DNA of 64,000 nt from Sepioteuthis lessoniana (Eukaryota; Mollusca; Cephalopoda; Myopsida; Loliginidae): positions 363,009-427,008 of the forward strand of contig CAUZXS010005791.1 in the NCBI GenBank assembly GCA_963585895.1, in the 5' to 3' direction. Positions 22,511 through 33,754 of this stretch are shown one piece after another; position 1 is the stretch's first letter, and the number at the start of each line of letters is the position of its first letter. The position numbers were made by a program, and so were the translations under genes. Under the pieces are notes generated by a model. The model was not told the DNA's origin. It did no database searches and saw nothing but the letters and a program-made list of their open reading frames with translations.

Positions 22511-22539
22511 TATTTTGATTCCGTTAGCATTAGGATCTC

Positions 22540-23110
22540 CATCACTAAAGTCATCTATGTGGCTTAGATATGTAGATGATACATTCATTCTCTGGCCTCA
22601 TCAGGAAGATGTTCAGATATTACTTGATCACGTGAACTCAATCCGACCATCTCTACAGCCCACTACGGAGAAAGAGCAAGATAACAAATTACCCTTCCTC
22701 GATGTATTAGAAACACGCACAGCGCAAGGATTCAGGTCATCTGTGTACAGTAAGCCCACCTTCACCGGACAGTACTTCAATTTTAACTCCCATCATCCAT
22801 ATACGGTAAAGAAAGGAATAGTCCGTTGCTCACAACATCGAGCAAAAGCCATCAGTAGCGATACTGATGCATATCAAGAAGAAATGATTAGTCTGAGATA
22901 CAACCTCCATCTTAACAACCACCCAGAGCGCATGACATCGGCTCCAAGAAACCTAGATAGTAGGATAGAAGACAATACCCGAAAACTCACCGCGGTATGT
23001 CTGCCCTATGTCAAAGAACTACCCGAAAGGATCCAAAAGACATGTAGTCCATATTACACCAGGACAGTATTCACAAGTGGTTCAACTCTCCGTAGATATC
23101 TCATCCGGAA
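22540..23110 (+). mobile_element. Penelope-like element, RT C-terminal part
   Basis: An open plus frame (22,491-23,120) holds the PLE RT palm and thumb: WLRYVDDTFILWPH (YVDD catalytic box), KLPFLDVLETR, VYSKPTFTGQYFNFNSHHPY and VKKGIV. This combination is diagnostic of PLE RTs. The N-terminal RT motifs are missing. The downstream frame encodes the endonuclease. Confidence 0.9.
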
Positions 23111-23446
23111 TTCAACATGATCAAGAACACTGTTTACTCCATCCCTTGCAGTTGTAGTAAAATATACAAAGGTGAGACAGGTCACCCACTAAAAGTAAGG
23201 CTAGAAGGATATTAGAAGGCAGTAGTAGGAGGTGAGATTGAAAAGTCGGGTATGGCGGACCATATATGGAAGGAAAAGCGAAACCATCTTCCCCTATGGG
23301 ATAAAGTTGAAATAATTGATAGGGCTGAACTTTGGAGGATTAGACGCCTTAAGGAATCAACACATAGGTTGGACTACAATGACCTGCTGAGTAGACTAGG
23401 TATAGAGTTGAATACAATATGGGAACCGATAACTAAAAAGCCCTGA
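23110..23446 (+). mobile_element. Penelope-like element, GIY-YIG endonuclease part
   Basis: Sequence after the RT encodes, with a break, a GIY-YIG-type module: SIPCSC-KIYKGETGHP near 23,145-23,190, then GMADHIWKEKRNHLPLWDKV, IDRAELWRIRRLKESTH and LNTIWEPITKKP at 23,252-23,446. The downstream order and spacing match canonical endonuclease-bearing PLEs. The 23,110-23,250 part is degraded. Confidence 0.85.
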
Positions 23447-24239
23447 TAAAAAAAATCTGAATATGAGCACAGGTAAAAAAGGAGTTTTTCCAAGCAGATA
23501 CCGAGATAAATGTCCATCTTTTGTTAGTATCGTGGTATTTATTTTCTACTTCGCTATATCTGTATTATGCTCTGCCAAAGACACAATCAGCTCCGGTAGT
23601 TGGCCAATTCTATTCAAAGATCTTATATTAAGTGTTGTTATATATACTGTGCTTTTTCTTTTGTAGCCGAAAGAATTTTGTATTTTTGTTTGACGCGTAA
23701 ATTAATTTGACCGTTTTGGACTCGTCTCATATTTTCACCCAATAGGGATGACTTATCCTATTCTACCTGGATGACTTTCCCGAGAAATGCAAAAGGCGGT
23801 GAAAGTGCGTGAATCTTGCTCTTCCTCACGCATTTTAGCAGCAAAACACACCACCACGAGGAGAGCACATCTAATTTATGGACCGTTGGTTCCTAAGAAT
23901 TCAATCCTTCATCATTCGTTCAACCCTCCTAGACCAACGGCTCCCAGAAGATTTAGATTGGATGTTTAATTCCGCCTCTAACATCAACATTTCCATTTCT
24001 GCTCTATTTTCGGCAACTCGACATTTACCTTGACTACAGTGACTCGATTCCTGCTCTGACATTAGCTACTTTAATTCTACCCAACTATTTACAACTGTTT
24101 TCTTCTTCCAGCAATTTACAGCACAAGGATTCTTTCATTCAGGCTGCCATTAAAGCATAGTTAAAACTTATCAATATTCATCATTTATTTATTTGTTTTA
24201 ATCTAACAGGAGGTAACTTATTCGGCCTTTTATCCTTTT
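23447..24239. other. Unassigned stretch
   Basis: No protein domain or repeat copy is recognised. Short plus frames at 23,463-23,666 and 23,787-23,969 lack known signatures. Confidence 0.4.
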
Positions 24240-24266
24240 AAGTAATTTATATATACGTTATATATA

Positions 24267-24267
24267 A

Positions 24268-24347
<80 letters not shown>

Positions 24348-24419
24348 GAATGAGTCAAAAAAATGTTGCCTAAGGAGTTGTAAATATATATAAATATGTG
24401 TGTGTGTGTGTGTGTGCGC
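24267..24419. repeat. (TG)n-(AG)n and (TG)n microsatellites
   Basis: A short TG run leads into about 60 bp of AG repeats (about 24,281-24,347). A separate TG run lies at about 24,397-24,416. Confidence 0.95.
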
Positions 24420-24582
24420 GAGCGCACATGCATACGTGAAGGTCATTTAATAAATAAGGAGAGTTTTGCTTCCAGAGTTGTATGTACATACATATACACA
24501 AGGATCATTCAATAAATGTAGAGAATTTTGCTAAAGGTGTTGCCTATTCACATACCAATGGGTAAGTAGTAAGGCATCATCA

Positions 24583-25492
24583 TCATCATGTCACGCTATC
24601 AGCACGGATATTCCTGACTGTCTCTCGCCACACCTCCCTATCATCCATTGCTTTCGGCAGATCCTCAGGGCTACATCCCGTATTGGGACAGAGCTGCTGT
24701 ATGTAGGTTCGAGCTGGACGTCATGCCTTTGCTCGTCCACGTGAAGGAGTCCACCGGAGTACATCACTTATGACCTTGTCCCTACTTCTCCAGCAGTGTC
24801 CTACGTGTCTGGTTCGTCTAATTTTTATTGTTTTCGTGATGGGTGGTGGTTGGCGGAATAGCTTCTGCTTTGTGGGGTGCTGCCTCCAGGACTTCTTCAA
24901 TATTACTCGAAGCATTCTTGTGTAATTGCCGTCAAGCAATTTAGTTAGCATCCATGTGGTGCATCCATATAGCAGTACCGACATTATCACTGCTTGGAAG
25001 AAACTGCGCTTCTTTTTATCAGTCAGGTCTGACTTCCATATGACCGAAAGTCTATTTATAGCTATCCATGCCTTTGCTAGTCTCGTGTCGATGTCTGTCT
25101 CGGTTTAGGAGACTCTGCTTCCTAGGTAGGTGAACTTGTCAACTAGGTTCAGAGTGCTACCGTTTAGTGTGGATATGTCACCTGTTTGATTAAAGCACAT
25201 ATATTCCATCTTGTGTGCATTTACATGGGGGCCGACGCCTGCAGCGGCTCGTTCCAGACTATGTAGCAGGGTTTCGGCTTAAGCGGGTGCATTCGCCAGA
25301 AGCGTTATATCATCGGCGTAGTCGGAGTCGCTAATTGTTTTTTTGCGGGGTACCTTCTGCTTTGTTTTCTTTTGTTAGCTTGAAACCGTTTTCTTTGATT
25401 TTATCGATAGATGTTCTATGTACGTAGTCTAAACTGATGATAAAAAGGTATGGAGCTAGTGTGTCTCCTTGTAGTGCTCCTACTACTATGTA
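24583..25492 (-). mobile_element. RTE-like LINE fragment with (CAT)n tail
   Basis: The 3' tail (CATCATCATCATCAT) is at 24,583. On the minus strand follow, from 3' to 5' of the element, the HCWRSRDKVISDVLRWTP C-terminus, SILLYGCTTWMLTKLLDGNY, RSDFHM-region thumb sequence and the GALQGDTLAPYLFIISLDYV palm (25,513-25,331). The YADD position lies in a degraded stretch near 25,310-25,330. The 5' end stops at an A-run at 25,492. Confidence 0.85.
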
Positions 25493-25519
25493 AAAAAAAA
25501 GCCCAATACACACACATGT

Positions 25520-25754
25520 ATTTGATTAGATATCATAGACATCCTTTGTCTACATATTTTTATTTCGATTCTTTCAAATCACTGTATTGATGTTATGATA
25601 TCCGGCCGGAATCGGCTAATAAATTTTCAGTATTTAATAAGTTCCGAAGTACTTTTGGACACTTCTTGAGCCATCATCAGGAGAGTGTATATTGCAAAGT
25701 ACAATACAGTGTTTAATTTATACTAGTGTAACTTTAAAAACAAAATTGTTCTAT
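25520..25754 (-). mobile_element. Penelope-like element, terminal part below the insertion
   Basis: In minus sense this contains CTCTCCTGATGATGGCTCAA followed by TACTTCGGAAC, resembling PLE terminal repeats, though the GAAA of a hammerhead core is not conserved. It joins the GIY-YIG-bearing piece at 26,866-27,560 once the inserted LINE is removed. The flanks share CATGGCAAC and CATGGTAAC. Confidence 0.5.
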
Positions 25755-26865
25755 ACATGGCAACGGTTTCTTTTGGTAGACCGTTGGCGAGAAAAATTTG
25801 CTCCATCACAGAGGTTAGATGGAGCAAATTCTTCTCGCCAACGCACAACAAAAGAAACCGTCGAAGCCATAATAATGCTCTATAGAAACACTAAAGTGAA
25901 AGTCCGTTCTCCGGATGGAGACACAGACTACTTCGACATAGTAGCAAGAGAACTACAAGGAGACACACTCGCCCCATACCTCTTTATCATCTGTCTAGAC
26001 TACGTACTTAGAACATCTATCGATAAAGTCAAAGAAAACGGTTTCAAGCTAACAAAAGAAAGAAGCAGAAGATACCCCGCAAAAAACAATTACCAACGCG
26101 GACTATGCCGATGACATAGCGCTTCTGGCAAATGCACCCGCTTAAGCCGAAACTCTGCTACATAGTCTGGAACGAGCCGCTGCAGGCATCGGCCTCCATG
26201 TCAATGCACACAAGATGGAATTTATGAGCTTTAATCAAACAGGCGACATATCCACACTAAACGGTAGCACTCTGAACCTAGTTGACAAGTTCACCGACCT
26301 AGGGAGCAGTGTCTCATCAACCGAGACAGACATCGACACGAGACTAGCAAAGGCATGGACAGCTATAAGTAGACTTTCGGTCATATAGAAGTCAGACCTG
26401 ACCGATAAAATGAAACGCAGTTTCTTCCAAGCCGCGATCATGTCGATACTGCTATATGGATGCACCACATGGACGCTAACTAAACGGATGAACAAAGAGC
26501 TTGATGGCAATTACACAAGAATGCTTCGAGCAATATTGAAGAAATCCTGGAGACAGCACCCCACGAAGCAGAAGCTATACGGCCACCGATCACCCATTAC
26601 GAAAACTATCAAAATTAGACGAACCAGACACGTAGGACACTGCTGGAGAAGTAGGGACAAGGTCATAAGTGATGTACTCCAGTGGACCCCTTCCTATGGA
26701 CGAGCAAATACAGGACGTCCAGCTCGAACCTATATACAGCAGCTCTGTGCCGATACAGGATGTAGCCCTGAGAATCTGCCGAAAGCAATGGACGATAGGG
26801 AGGCGTGGCGAGAGACAGTCAGGTATATCCGTGCTGATAGCAGGACATGATGATGATGTCATGGT
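25755..26865 (+). mobile_element. RTE-like LINE with inverted 5' end, inserted in a PLE
   Basis: From 25,807 the plus strand encodes the RT palm (ETVEAIIMLYRNTKVKVRSP, VARELQGDTLAPYLFIICLD), a frameshifted YADD region at about 26,100-26,120, the thumb and a frame (26,410-26,850) with SILLYGCTTWTLTKRMNKEL and GHCWRSRDKVISDVLQWTP. It ends in a short GAT run. Positions 25,755-25,804 are an inverted copy of its own first bases, making a hairpin. The near-matching 9-bp flanks are a probable target duplication. Confidence 0.85.
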
Positions 26866-27560
26866 AACAGTAGATAAAGACATTTGAGTACATTTGCACT
26901 GGTTTCCAAATTAATCTTGTTGAGGTTGGGACTTTTATTTCTAATGTGTAGAGATTCAAGAATCAGTAATCTTTGCCATTGTGTTGTTCCAATAATTGTT
27001 ATCAATAAGAATTTTTCAAAATTCAGTTGTGGGGTAGGAATGTATTTTTAGATGTTGTGCTATTGAGTTTGTGTCAGAAAGATGCATGGTAGGTCGTCTC
27101 GACAGAATAGTTGACGTTAAACCGACGTATATACTGTTGTCTTCGGAGATACAATCTCCCGGAGGACAGTTAAATCGATATATAATGTTTGTTCTTTGCA
27201 GAATTCCAATTGAAGGGGAGTAATTATTCTTAATAACCAAGTTATTGGTTTTAAATTTATCATAGTATCTGATAAGTTTCATTTTTTTAACAGGGTCAGT
27301 GGGGAGTATGTTTCTTCGAATTAACGTCTTAAGATATTTTCATCTTGTTTATAATTGTTGTGGATTTGAATGCGGTAAAAAGGTTTGATAAATGCATGTT
27401 TATTGGGTGGGGTGTTGTAGTGTTTAATTTATTGGTTAACATTTTTAATTGCGCATTTAATTTACTCATCAAGAATGTAGTTAGGGAAGTTATTGTTGAT
27501 GGGAATTTGTTTTATGTTTTTTAATTCTTTATAAAATATTATTTTGGATGAGGAGAATTA
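26866..27560 (-). mobile_element. Penelope-like element, GIY-YIG endonuclease part
   Basis: The minus frame 27,282-27,016 reads NLVIKNNYSPSIGILQRTNI, IYRFNCPPGDC, NSIYVGLTSTILSRRPTMHL and SIAQHLKIHSYPTTEF. This is the Cys-rich linker and GIY-YIG endonuclease typical of PLEs. Degraded linker sequence precedes it up to about 27,560. The RT itself is not in the window. Confidence 0.85.
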
Positions 27561-27587
27561 TTTTGCTCCGAATATTAGGTTATTAAA

Positions 27588-27845
27588 ACCGGCTCATTGG
27601 TTTAGTGGGTAGAGTGTACGCCAATGGTCCGGGAGAGCTGGGTTCATTCCCAGGTCGCGTCATACCAAAGACTTTAAAATGATACTTGATACCTCCTCGC
27701 TTAACACTCAGCAATATAAGGTACGTATAATGGGTAAAGTGGAGCAATCCAGGGAAAGGAGTAGCACCCTCCCCTACATCTTGGTGGAGTAGCAATTGAA
27801 AAGGGAGCCTTCTGGTCACCCTCGACTACGGTTGCCAACTTTTAA
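27588..27845 (+). mobile_element. tRNA-derived SINE, type 1
   Basis: Second copy of the SINE at 8,040-8,312. A box TGGTTTAGTGG, B box GGGTTCATTCCCAGG, and the same body to CACCCTCGACTACGGTTGCC. The alignment ends near 27,845, so the 3' parts differ between copies. Confidence 0.85.
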
Positions 27846-28349
27846 TCATGATTACTATTTCTCTTCAGTCTGTTGTTGTTGGGTTTCACTTGGACAAGGC
27901 AAAGAAATAACAGTAAAAATCCATCAGTCAGTTTGTTTAGGAACAGCTGACACATCTTCCTTACAGTCTAAATCTAGCCCCCTTTGATTTCCACTTGTTT
28001 AGCCACGCCAAAGAATTTCCGTGTGGAACAAAGTTTTCAAGCGCTAACGAAGCGAAGAGAATGTAATTGAATGGCTAAAAACTCAGTCCAAAGATTTCTA
28101 TGATGAAGGAATACAAAAACTTGTTTTTTTCGATGGGAAAAATGTGTTTTATTGAATGGAGTTTAGAGTGATAAATAAAGCAAAGTTTTTTCCTGCGTGA
28201 AATGGGAATTATTTTATTATAAAATTTAGCTATTTTATTGAATGACCCTGGTAGTTGAATTATTGTAATCATTTTTCATACTTGTGCATAGAGATCTGCA
28301 TTTTACTCATTTAGAATGATTTTGGCATTAAGTTTTTGTTATAATTATT
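27846..28349. other. Unassigned AT-rich stretch
   Basis: No gene is recognised. An open minus frame (28,272-28,075) is low-complexity and Lys/Ile-rich. Confidence 0.4.
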
Positions 28350-29160
28350 TTACACAGTTCTTCTTTGTCCATCGTAATCGATGACGACTATCTGATCAAC
28401 CTTATGATTGAGGAAGGCATCCCTGAGCGCGCAGATGGCTAATGAGACCAATCTGTGCGCAGAAGAGTCCTAGGCTGTGAGAACGAGGAATGATGGTAAC
28501 AGTGGCTGATGTGGCAGTGTTTTTTCTAAGTTTCCTGCGCAGCTCAGTTGCAGCATTCCTTCTTGCTTCACGGGCTTTCGCCCCACATTTGGCAACTTCA
28601 CATCACTTCTGTCTGTACTGCGCCAGATATTCCAGGCAATTAGGGTAATAATAATAGATTTCATGGAGACCTTCAGTGTGTCTTTGAAGTGCTTTTTCTG
28701 GCCTTGAATGCACTTGCCCTGAAACAATTCGCCGTAGAGCAGTTTCTTCAAGAGGCAGTGATCTTTTATGTGGACAACATGACCCGCCCAACGAAGCTGT
28801 GATTGCATCAAGATGGTGTAGATGCTGGGAAGAGAAGCCTGAGTTAAAACTTTAGTGTCGGGGATGTGTTTTTGCCATGTGATGCAGAGAATCTTCCTCA
28901 GACAGGTTTGTGTGAAAGTAGTATAGCTTCTTTTTATGCTGTTGATAAGTTGTCCTTGTTTCACAGCCATAGGTAATATGACCGACAGCTCGGTATACCT
29001 TGATTTTGGTTGCGTCCTACATGTCTCTCTGATTCCACACATTCCTGTTGAGTCGACCAAAGGCTGCACTTGTTTTTGAAAGTCTGGTATTCACCTCGTC
29101 ATCCATGAAGATAGACGTAAAGAGGGTGCTGCTGAGGTAGATGAACTTATCTACTACCTT
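28350..29160 (-). mobile_element. BovB/RTE-type LINE, RT C-terminus
   Basis: A 199-codon minus frame (29,069-28,470) contains TFTQTCLRKILCITWQKHIP, DTKVLTQASLPSIYTILMQS, QLRWAGHVVHIKDHCLLKKL and LYGELFQGK. This is a very common RTE-type LINE C-terminus. Upstream, out of frame, FMDDEVNTRL (about 29,110-29,080) precedes it. Downstream, AQIGLISHL is the remnant of a C-terminal zinc finger. No RT catalytic core is present. Confidence 0.85.
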
Positions 29161-29539
29161 TTAGTACACGCGTGTACACACACACACACGCATGCATATA
29201 ATAGCTCAGTTATTTGGGACTGCAGAATTTACCAGCTGCATCTCTGCAAAGGGATAAAACTACCCACAATGGGTTTCCTGGACATGACACTAAAATGTAT
29301 CTAATGATGAGGTCCCACTCCAGGAGTTTAGGGGAATATGGGTTACCATTAATCCCAAGTCCATTTTGACCTGGACTGGTAGTACCTGTTGGGGTTCTAT
29401 CTATGGGTCAAATAGAACTATACAATCCTTTACTTTATTTGAAACCATTTATGTACAAACAAATGATTAATTTTAAACTGAATTATCAGTATTTTTTAGT
29501 TTCAAAGCACAAAATGAATTAGCAAACATATGCCTAAAA
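29161..29539 (+). mobile_element. Old copy of the (CCAA)n-tail retroposon head
   Basis: After an (AC)n patch (29,177-29,188) the plus strand follows the head order: GACTGCAGAATTTACCAGCT, CATCTCTGCAAAGGGATAA, TTTCCTGGACATGACACTAA, and TGGTAGTACCTGTTGGGGTT ending in ATGGGTCAAATAGAACTAT. It then decays before the LINE piece at 29,540. Among the most diverged copies. Confidence 0.6.
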
Positions 29540-30071
29540 GAACAGACAGAATACATACAAAATCAGATAGATAAGATTAGAGACTCAGTGGAAGATAGGC
29601 AATCTAGGATAGCATGGCAAACGATAAACGAAGTGAGCTGAAAGAAGAGCATAGCCAAAGCTAAACTGCAAACTACCAACCAACAAGAACGAATAAAACT
29701 GTAGAAACAGCATTTCGAGAATCTACTAGGAAACCCACCGAAAGTTACCCATGAACCGATCACGAGAATTATTAGTAAGAATTTAGACATCAAACTAGAA
29801 CAGTTTACTCAAGAACTCGAATCAGTACTTAGAAAAATTAAAAATAGAAAAGCCGCAGGGTTTGATGAAATTCTCCCAGAAGTATGGAAGACCAGATAAT
29901 TCGACGACATACTGCTCCGACACTGTGATGCAGTTTATAACCAAAACCCGATAGACAGATGGATGAAGCGATGCATCCTCTCTTTCCCTAAAATGGCGAC
30001 CTCGGATTAGCCAAGAACTACCGAGGTATAACACTTAAATCCATAGCAGCCAAAATATACAATGACCTACT
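29540..30071 (+). mobile_element. RTE-like LINE fragment, linker to RT start
   Basis: The plus strand encodes, with several breaks, EQTEYIQNQIDKIRDSVEDR, QSRIAWQTINEVS, a RKIKNRKAAGFDEI segment and FDDILLRHCDAVYNQNP. It matches 3,330-2,900 of the minus-strand copy. It is truncated at about 30,071, where another LINE begins. Confidence 0.8.
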
Positions 30072-30812
30072 ACGCAACTCTACTCTACAAAACTGAAATC
30101 TTGCCCATCCAACCTAGCTTATGACTGCACCTTCAACCCAAAATACAAGCAACATTTTGAAAGAAAAGAAAAAACAATAAAACCTTTTGGCCTTCGGATG
30201 AAGTCGACCCTACAATAATCAAAAATACCACTAAACAACATACACGAAAGCACTTTTCCACAAACACCACCCTGGATCATTAAAACTTCCAAAGTAATTC
30301 TCGAACTGAATGAACATTCCAAAACTAAAACCCACCCCAGCACTTATCAAGAGAAATTCCACAATATTCTCCAACACCACCCCGATCACCTCTATATCTT
30401 TACGGATGGATCCAAGGACAATGGTAGGGCAGCGTGTGCAGCTGTTTTGAACAAAACAGTTCTTAAGAAAGTTCTTACAATGGAAAGCTCTATATTCACA
30501 GCAGAAGCCAGTGCAATAGACCTAGCTCTCAACATCATCTTGAAGAATAAACATAAGAAATTCATAATATTTTCAAACTCACTCTCTGTCTTGCTATCAT
30601 TGAGAAATAAAAAAATTCAGAACACTCTTATCATTAAACCGTTGAGTAGGTTAGACTCAATGTCAAATAGAAAAGAAATAATTATATGGTGGACCCCAAG
30701 CCACATTGGAGTGAGAGGGAATCGAAGAGCAGACTCGGCAGCCAAATCGGCCTTAGATCTGACGCCCAATAAATCCAGGATTCCACATACTGACCTGAAA
30801 CCAAAAATTAAT
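30072..30812 (+). mobile_element. LINE with RNase H domain, C-terminal piece
   Basis: The plus frame 30,447-30,839 and the sequence just before it encode an RNase H module of an I/Jockey-type LINE. HLYIFTDGSK (first Asp, about 30,390-30,420), SSIFTAEASAIDLALNII (catalytic Glu) and IWWTPSHIGVRGNRRADSAA (final Asp) are visible. The third position reads FSNSLS where the family has SDS, so a catalytic Asp is replaced by Asn. It runs directly into a (CCAA)n-tail retroposon at about 30,813. Confidence 0.8.
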
Positions 30813-31975
30813 GAATTGTTTTATATAGAACTGTTTTGACATTTAACTGTGTGTAAACAAAATCTGTACTTATACTAAACTGAATTAGAACTGCTTGACT
30901 AAACTGCATAGCTTGAACTAGAAATGTTTTTCGCAATTAAACTGTACTTACATTTAAACTGCGTGCTTATGTTAAACTGAATTATTTGAAATACGTGGTG
31001 CATTCAATAAGTTTCCAGACTTTTTTTGTACAGGCATTTAAAATTGTCGCAGACTCGTGAAAATTCACTATGTTATTGCTATACATCTTATGAGATGACT
31101 GACCAATTTTTAGGATTTCAGCTTCAAATGAACAGCTACAGCAGCAATTGGAATACACCCTACTAAAGCCTGATTGTCACGGCTGGTGAATTTCAAAAAT
31201 GCAATCTGGACGTGAGGAAGACCGATATGCAATAAAATTGTTTTAAACTTGGTAAAAATGCCACAGAAACGTATGGAATGCTTCAGACTGCTTTTGGAGC
31301 ATCTTGCATGAATCGAGCATCAGTTTTTGAGTGGCATAAGAGATTCAAGGAAGGCAGGGAGTCTGTGAGGGATGATGAGAGATATGGGAGGAGTAAGGAA
31401 GTCAGAACACCAGAGTTGATTGACCAAAGGGTTAGGGATAGGGTTACTATGTAGAGGTTTTAAGGGAGCCCAGCAAGAGATTCCGTCGGAAGAGGCCAGC
31501 ACTCTTCAAATCGGGTCAGTGGCATTTCCAGCAGGACAATGCACCAGTCCACAACTCCATCCTTGTCACAGACTATTTGACCAAGATGGGCATCAAAACA
31601 GTTCGTCATCCACCCTACAGTCCCAACCTTGCTTCCTGTGACTTTTGGTTATTCCCTAAGCTCAGAGGCTGTCGTTATGAGACAATTGAGAAAATGAAAT
31701 AGGCCGTGACGAAGGTCATGAACATGCTCACACAAGAGGACTTCCATGGGGCGTTCCAGAAGTTGTTGGAACGGTACAACAAGTGCATTGCAACCGGAGG
31801 AGATTTCTTCGAAGGGGACTAGAGTTTGATGTATGTACTAAAAGTGCCCATACGAAAAAGTCTGGAAACTTATTTAATGATCCTCGTATAACAGATCATT
31901 TACATAAAAATGGATTTAGCATTAAATAACCTACAAATGTTGATATGCCATAAAACCCAAGCAACCAACCAACTG
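30813..31975 (+). mobile_element. (CCAA)n-tail retroposon interrupted by a mariner
   Basis: A headless copy starts in the unit array at 30,813 (ATAGAACTGTTTTGACATTT). It is cut at the TA dinucleotide 30,992-30,993 by a mariner and resumes at 31,887 with the tail GGATTTAGCATTAAATAACC and GATATGCCATAAAACCCAA. The (CCAA)n is short. The mariner is therefore younger than this retroposon. Confidence 0.8.
30994..31886 (+). mobile_element. Deleted Tc1/mariner element, copy 1
   Basis: An 893-bp insert has 27-bp terminal inverted repeats (CATTCAATAAGTTTCCAGAC left; its complement ends TTTAATGATCCTCG) and TA at both edges. Broken transposase remnants are visible: the helix-turn-helix part (FGASCMNRASVFEWHKRFKE, about 31,291-31,350) and the catalytic end (HFQQDNAPVHNS and SCDFWLFPKLR, about 31,525-31,670). 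The middle, with the first catalytic Asp, is deleted. The same deletion is in copy 2, so they descend from one deleted founder. Confidence 0.85.
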
Positions 31976-32354
31976 TTATGAATACACCATTAAATATTGA
32001 AAACTGTATGCATTTTACCAACTCCTTAACCACAAATAAGATACAACACTGGGTTAATTTTTGCGTCTTATCTATTCTCTTTTTGATATGATTGGTTCTT
32101 ATGGCGTTGTTTTGTGCTACCATTAGGAGAGATTCTGTTTCTCTCTTAAAATTTCTTTTTCTTAGCCATGTCCAGATTTTGTCATGTGAGATGTTGTTTA
32201 TTAGTCGTTTAAAACGCCCTTGTCCAGGAATGGAACTTGGGTAGCCATGTTCATTTCCTTTTGTAAAATAATTAAGTATTGTGATTAATTATATTAGTTA
32301 ATCGCTTTATGTTAGTGATAAATTTAAGCGAGGTAAAAACTTAGATTCTTAAGT
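31976..32354. other. Unassigned stretch with LINE-like zinc finger remnant
   Basis: The minus strand at about 32,190-32,050 resembles the RKRNFKRETESLLMVAQNNA, IRTNHIKKRIDKTQK segment of the LINE at 1,052-1,255. It is a short decayed piece of that LINE lineage. The rest is AT-rich. Confidence 0.5.
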
Positions 32355-32945
32355 GTAAGTTTGCTGACTCACTCTCTGTATTAACATCACTGAAAAATAA
32401 ATAGCTGGAGAACCCATTAATTATTAAACAGCTCAGTAGACTAGACTCAATGTCTAGTCATAAAAAATAATTTTGTGTTGGATTCCAAGCCACATCGGAA
32501 ACGAAAGAGCTGACTGGGCAGCCAAATCGGCCTTAGATCTAAGCCCAGAAATTCTCTCCACTCCATATACCGATTAGAAAACGACAATCAGTAAATTCCT
32601 TCACACAAAATGGCAACAACGATGGGACATGAACATCCATAATAAACTCTTCCAAATTCAACCAACCTTGGGAGAATAGAAACCAGCTTTTAGAAAATCA
32701 AGAAGTGAACAAGTCTTTATATCCCGATTGCGCATTGCTCATACAAGGCTTACTCACTCTTTCATACTGAAACAGGAACCACAACCACAGTGTTTGACCT
32801 GTCAGACAACATGCACGGTTAAACACATTCTTATAGAATGCAGAGCTTTCGCTGTCGTCAGAAAGCGATTTTTCAAAGTGACTAGTTTAAACTGAATTGT
32901 TCGAAAACGTCTAAATAGATGACGTTCTGTCCTTCTGGCGAGAGA
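32355..32945 (+). mobile_element. LINE C-terminal piece, second copy of the RNase H LINE
   Basis: The plus strand repeats the end of the RNase H domain (PSHIGN-ERADWAAKSALDL, broken) and continues through the C-terminal domain: KWQQRWDMNIHNKLFQIQPT, RLRIAHTRLTHSFILKQEP, and the CCHC-like CLTCQTTC..KHILIEC finger at about 32,790-32,840. It overlaps the first copy and so is a separate insertion. Several stops are present. Confidence 0.8.
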
Positions 32946-33059
32946 CAGGGTTGTATGAAAAAATATGACGAATTAAAACTGGTTTATCATGTGCAAACAA
33001 ATGAAATCCTGCCCATTGAAAATTTTACCTAATAAGTATTCCTTCAGAAATCCTTGGTT

Positions 33060-33148
33060 GCATGTATATACATATCGACAGAATTTGGCGTGAAATAACC
33101 TACAAAGGTTGATACGCCATAAAACCCAAACAACCAAACAACCTACCA
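33060..33148 (+). mobile_element. Isolated 3' tail of the (CCAA)n-tail family
   Basis: Only the tail is present: GGCGTGAAATAACCTACAAA, GGTTGATACGCCATAAAA and a (CCAAA/CCAA)n-like run. It is an extreme 5' truncation, or the end of a different SINE sharing the tail. Confidence 0.7.
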
Positions 33149-33754
33149 AACGCCTATATGTCCCACTGGATATCAAAATAGAGTTGACAGGTTTGTTTTG
33201 AAATCGGTTGTTTGCTGGATATTAAAGATAAACATTTTGGATGCAGTGTCAGCTGAGATTAGGATGACGTGGCTCAAAGCTTTTAATGATACTTGTTATT
33301 GTCGGATTGATTAACAGAATAATTAGCAGAATATATATAAGAAGAGACTAAGACGCAGTGTTAGTCAAGTAGTTTGTTAGCAGTCGATGAGTTCATGTTT
33401 TGAGTCCAGTCGGCATTTGAGACAAGATGGGGTTGGGCATGGTCGGGGGAAAGAAGAAAAGTCTGTGGTTTTCATCTTGCCTGCCAGAGGTTAAAATTTC
33501 TACTTCTCTAATGGACACCAGTAATTCTTTCCTTCTATTTCTCTCGTTTTGTGCGACCATAAATTTTCATATCCAGAAACAACCGAGTTTAAAGTTAGTA
33601 GAAATGATAAAAATCATTAAAAAAACGTTATCTATCCAATATTTAGAGAGTCACTCTGTACAAGGGTGATTCACTAAATAAGGTGATATTTTGGACCGAG
33701 GAGGGATCTATTATATACACGTGGGTCATTCAATAAATGAGGGATTTTTGAACA
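33149..33754. other. Unassigned stretch
   Basis: No gene is recognised. A plus frame at 33,427-33,669 has no known domain. Two short TTCA(C/A)TAAATAA motifs near 33,670 and 33,730 resemble mariner-like ends but lack a partner. Confidence 0.35.

Noticed and set aside
23427-23666. A small membrane protein at 23,463-23,666
   Set aside because: The frame is hydrophobic but sits in AT-rich DNA after a PLE. No homologue or start context supports it.
24230-24446. Open frames rich in Leu-Ser repeats
   Set aside because: These are translations of the AG microsatellite.
28470-29069. A host gene of 199 codons
   Set aside because: The protein is the C-terminus of a common RTE-type LINE, with matching zinc-finger remnant downstream.
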